A stretch of 8,792 nucleotides of DNA from Clostridiales bacterium UBA1381. Lineage in GTDB: Bacteria; Bacillota; Clostridia; UBA1381. The stretch lies in contig DBQZ01000102.1 in NCBI GenBank assembly GCA_002305435.1, forward strand, positions 1 to 8,792. The letters are read 5' to 3'. This document shows positions 7,281 through 8,792 of this stretch, in pieces (positions within the stretch are counted from its first letter, which is position 1; each line of letters opens with the position of its first letter). Both the position numbers and the translations under genes were made by a program. Under the pieces are notes generated by a model, which did not search any database, was not told the DNA's origin, and saw nothing but the letters and a program-made list of their open reading frames with translations.

Positions 7281-7296
7281 TGTAAAACGTTTTACA
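7281..7296. promoter_or_regulatory. Perfect 16-bp palindrome, probable operator
   Basis: TGTAAAACGTTTTACA is a perfect inverted repeat centred on CG. It ends one base before the GGCGGAGG ribosome region and 15 bases before the ATG of the sigma-factor gene. The AAACGTTT core resembles the central CpG operators of LacI-family repressors, but the regulator is unknown. If transcription starts near 7180 the palindrome lies in the leader. If the weaker downstream promoter is used it covers the start point. Confidence 0.5.
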
Positions 7297-7311
7297 GGCG
7301 GAGGATAAGCA

Positions 7312-8792
7312 ATGGACAAAGACAGAGTTTTTAAAATGCTAAAAGACAGCTTGACGGCACTTTACGGTTTTTCCTATGCAAAAACGAACAATGCCGAAGA
7401 TGCAGAGGATCTTATGGGAGACATTATCACAGAAGTTATATCTCGTTCCGAAAGCATACGGAACGAAAAATCCTTTTACGGCTTTATGTGGGCAGTAGCA
7501 AAAAATTTAAGCGTGCGTTACTTCAGAAATAAGAAATATTACCCTTACGTAATCTACGATGAGAATACCATGCCCGCAGTCAGCAATACTCCTGAAAATG
7601 AGTTGATCGCAAACGAAGAGATATTACTTTTGCGCCGGGAATTATCACTGCTTGCAAAAAGGCACAGGGATATTGTTGTAAAATATTATATTGAAAATAA
7701 AACGTGCATAGAAATTGCATCAGAAACGGGACTGTCTCACTCGCTTGTCCGTTATATACTTTGCCAAACACGCAAAATTTTGAAAGAAGGTGTCAATATG
7801 GAAAGAACCTATGGAGAAAGAAGCTATTCCCCGCAGGAATTTGAATTGTGCGGTTACTTCAGCTTCTCAAACTACGATCATTACAAACCTTTTCGTGAGA
7901 GAAAACTGCCCGGCAATATACTGCTTTCATTATATGACCGGAATATGACAGTAACGGAATTAAGCCTGGAGTTAGGAGTTTCCGCCCCTTATCTTGAGGA
8001 TGAGCTTAATATGCTTTCGGGCGAAAACTTGATTTCTGAAAAGAAAGGAAGATACACAACCACTCTTCCCATTTTTGATGACGAATATTTCGACAGCTTT
8101 GAAGCGCTGTCAGAGCCTATTGTCACAAAAGCGTCAGAAGAGATATTATCTATGCTTGAAAATATTACACTACCGATAAATACTTCATCTGCACAATGGC
8201 TTGCTTTCTTTCTCGCCATGCGTTTTGGCGTGCTGAAAGCAACCGATAAAGGATGGGCTCATATAGGCGGCGCACCAATGCTCACTCATGGCAGTCAGGG
8301 AGTTTTATGCGGAAAAACATCACGGAAGCGGGATTATATTCTTATGAATATGAACGGTTACAGCTATAACGCCGAACGCACGGCTTATATAACACATTAC
8401 TGTTATAACAGCGCAGATATTCATAACGCTGAATATTTAGATTTGGCGAAGCACAAAGCGCTTACAGACATTATGCTCGCCAAACGTGTAGATCTTAACA
8501 GTAAGTCTGTACTTTCGCTAATCGAAAACGGGCTTATACGTATAGAAAACGGCGAAATATCCGTTTTGTTTCCTATTGTTACGGAAAATGAAATGATTGC
8601 TGCCAAGAATGTTCTTGAACCTATCTCGTCTTGTGCAGAGGCAATGCTTGATGCGCTGTCAAAATGCGCCGAAAATCTCGCTTATACCCGTGCGCCCAAA
8701 AACATAAAAGACGCTGCCGGAAAAGCCGCATATATGAGCGTGATGTCATGGGGTTTGGGGATGGTATATGATCGGTTGAAAAACGAGCTTAC
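7312..8792 (+). CDS. ECF-like sigma factor fused to a long C-terminal region with winged-helix segments, cut by window edge
   Basis: An open frame of 493 codons runs from the ATG at 7312, behind a strong GGCGGAGG site, to the right edge without a stop. Residues 10-75 look like sigma region 2 (NAEDAEDLMGDIITEVI, then FYGFMWAVAKNLSVRYFRN). Residues 104-156 look like region 4, with the helix-turn-helix KTCIEIASETGLSHSLVRYIL. Together they make a full-length ECF-type factor. Instead of ending, the protein continues for at least 330 residues. A winged-helix-like segment spans about 201-255 (MTVTELSLELGVSAPYLEDE, then LISEKKGRYTTTLPIF), and a second similar one about 378-424 (VLSLIENGLIRIENGEISVL). 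No membrane helix or signal peptide is visible, so it should be cytoplasmic. The tail may sense a signal or tether the factor to DNA, but its function is unknown. Target genes cannot be inferred from this window. Confidence 0.8.
   Translation, partial: MDKDRVFKMLKDSLTALYGFSYAKTNNAEDAEDLMGDIITEVISRSESIRNEKSFYGFMWAVAKNLSVRYFRNKKYYPYVIYDENTMPAVSNTPENELIANEEILLLRRELSLLAKRHRDIVVKYYIENKTCIEIASETGLSHSLVRYILCQTRKILKEGVNMERTYGERSYSPQEFELCGYFSFSNYDHYKPFRERKLPGNILLSLYDRNMTVTELSLELGVSAPYLEDELNMLSGENLISEKKGRYTTTLPIFDDEYFDSFEALSEPIVTKASEEILSMLENITLPINTSSAQWLAFFLAMRFGVLKATDKGWAHIGGAPMLTHGSQGVLCGKTSRKRDYILMNMNGYSYNAERTAYITHYCYNSADIHNAEYLDLAKHKALTDIMLAKRVDLNSKSVLSLIENGLIRIENGEISVLFPIVTENEMIAAKNVLEPISSCAEAMLDALSKCAENLAYTRAPKNIKDAAGKAAYMSVMSWGLGMVYDRLKNEL
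7786..7800 (+). promoter_or_regulatory. Internal ribosome site and ATG at the sigma/tail junction
   Basis: AGAAGGTG is followed after six bases by ATG (7798-7800), which is Met163 of the fused frame. It falls exactly where a normal ECF sigma factor would end. It could allow separate translation of the C-terminal region in the same frame. It could also be a relic of two formerly separate genes. Confidence 0.45.

Noticed and set aside
7281..7296. A catabolite-repression (CcpA cre) site
   Set aside because: The palindrome is two bases longer than the usual 14-base cre spacing, with one more A/T pair in each half. Only a general LacI-like core can be claimed.

Overview
The window looks like chromosomal DNA of an anaerobic Clostridia-type Firmicute. 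A Ruminococcaceae/Oscillospiraceae- or Lachnospiraceae-like gut organism is my guess; the sequence does not fix the genus. The reasons are a complete Rnf complex in the clostridial order C-D-G-E-A-B, strong purine-rich Shine-Dalgarno sites, near-consensus sigma-A promoters and moderate to low GC.

Left part, minus strand (about 6019 down to 1): a perfect-consensus promoter (5991-6019) drives a leader of roughly 145 nt that contains a hairpin, followed by rnfC, rnfD, rnfG, rnfE, rnfA and rnfB. The genes overlap by 1-8 nt or lie 1-14 nt apart. Together they encode the membrane ferredoxin:NAD+ oxidoreductase. By the accepted model, RnfB takes electrons from reduced ferredoxin. They pass through the RnfA/RnfE iron-sulfur centre and the covalent flavins of RnfG and RnfD to RnfC, which reduces NAD+ while Na+ or H+ is pumped out. 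All cluster-ligand cysteines and both flavinylation threonines are present. Thirty bases after rnfB, with no visible terminator, comes a membrane-anchored ComEC-type metallo-beta-lactamase-fold hydrolase that runs off the left edge.

Middle (about 6020-7250): an AT-rich stretch. It carries a minus-strand gene for a HExxH metalloprotease-like protein that is split by one in-frame amber codon, so it is probably a recent pseudogene. The rest is regulatory or featureless: 5839-6141 holds the rnf promoter and leader, and 7024-7311 holds divergent promoters and a 16-bp palindrome.

Right part, plus strand (7312 to the right edge): one long open frame, cut by the edge, that begins as a complete ECF-like sigma factor (about 160 residues). 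It continues without a stop into at least 330 further residues containing two winged-helix-like segments. A good ribosome binding site and ATG sit exactly at the junction. This fused sigma factor is the least familiar object in the window. The Rnf operon itself is conventional.
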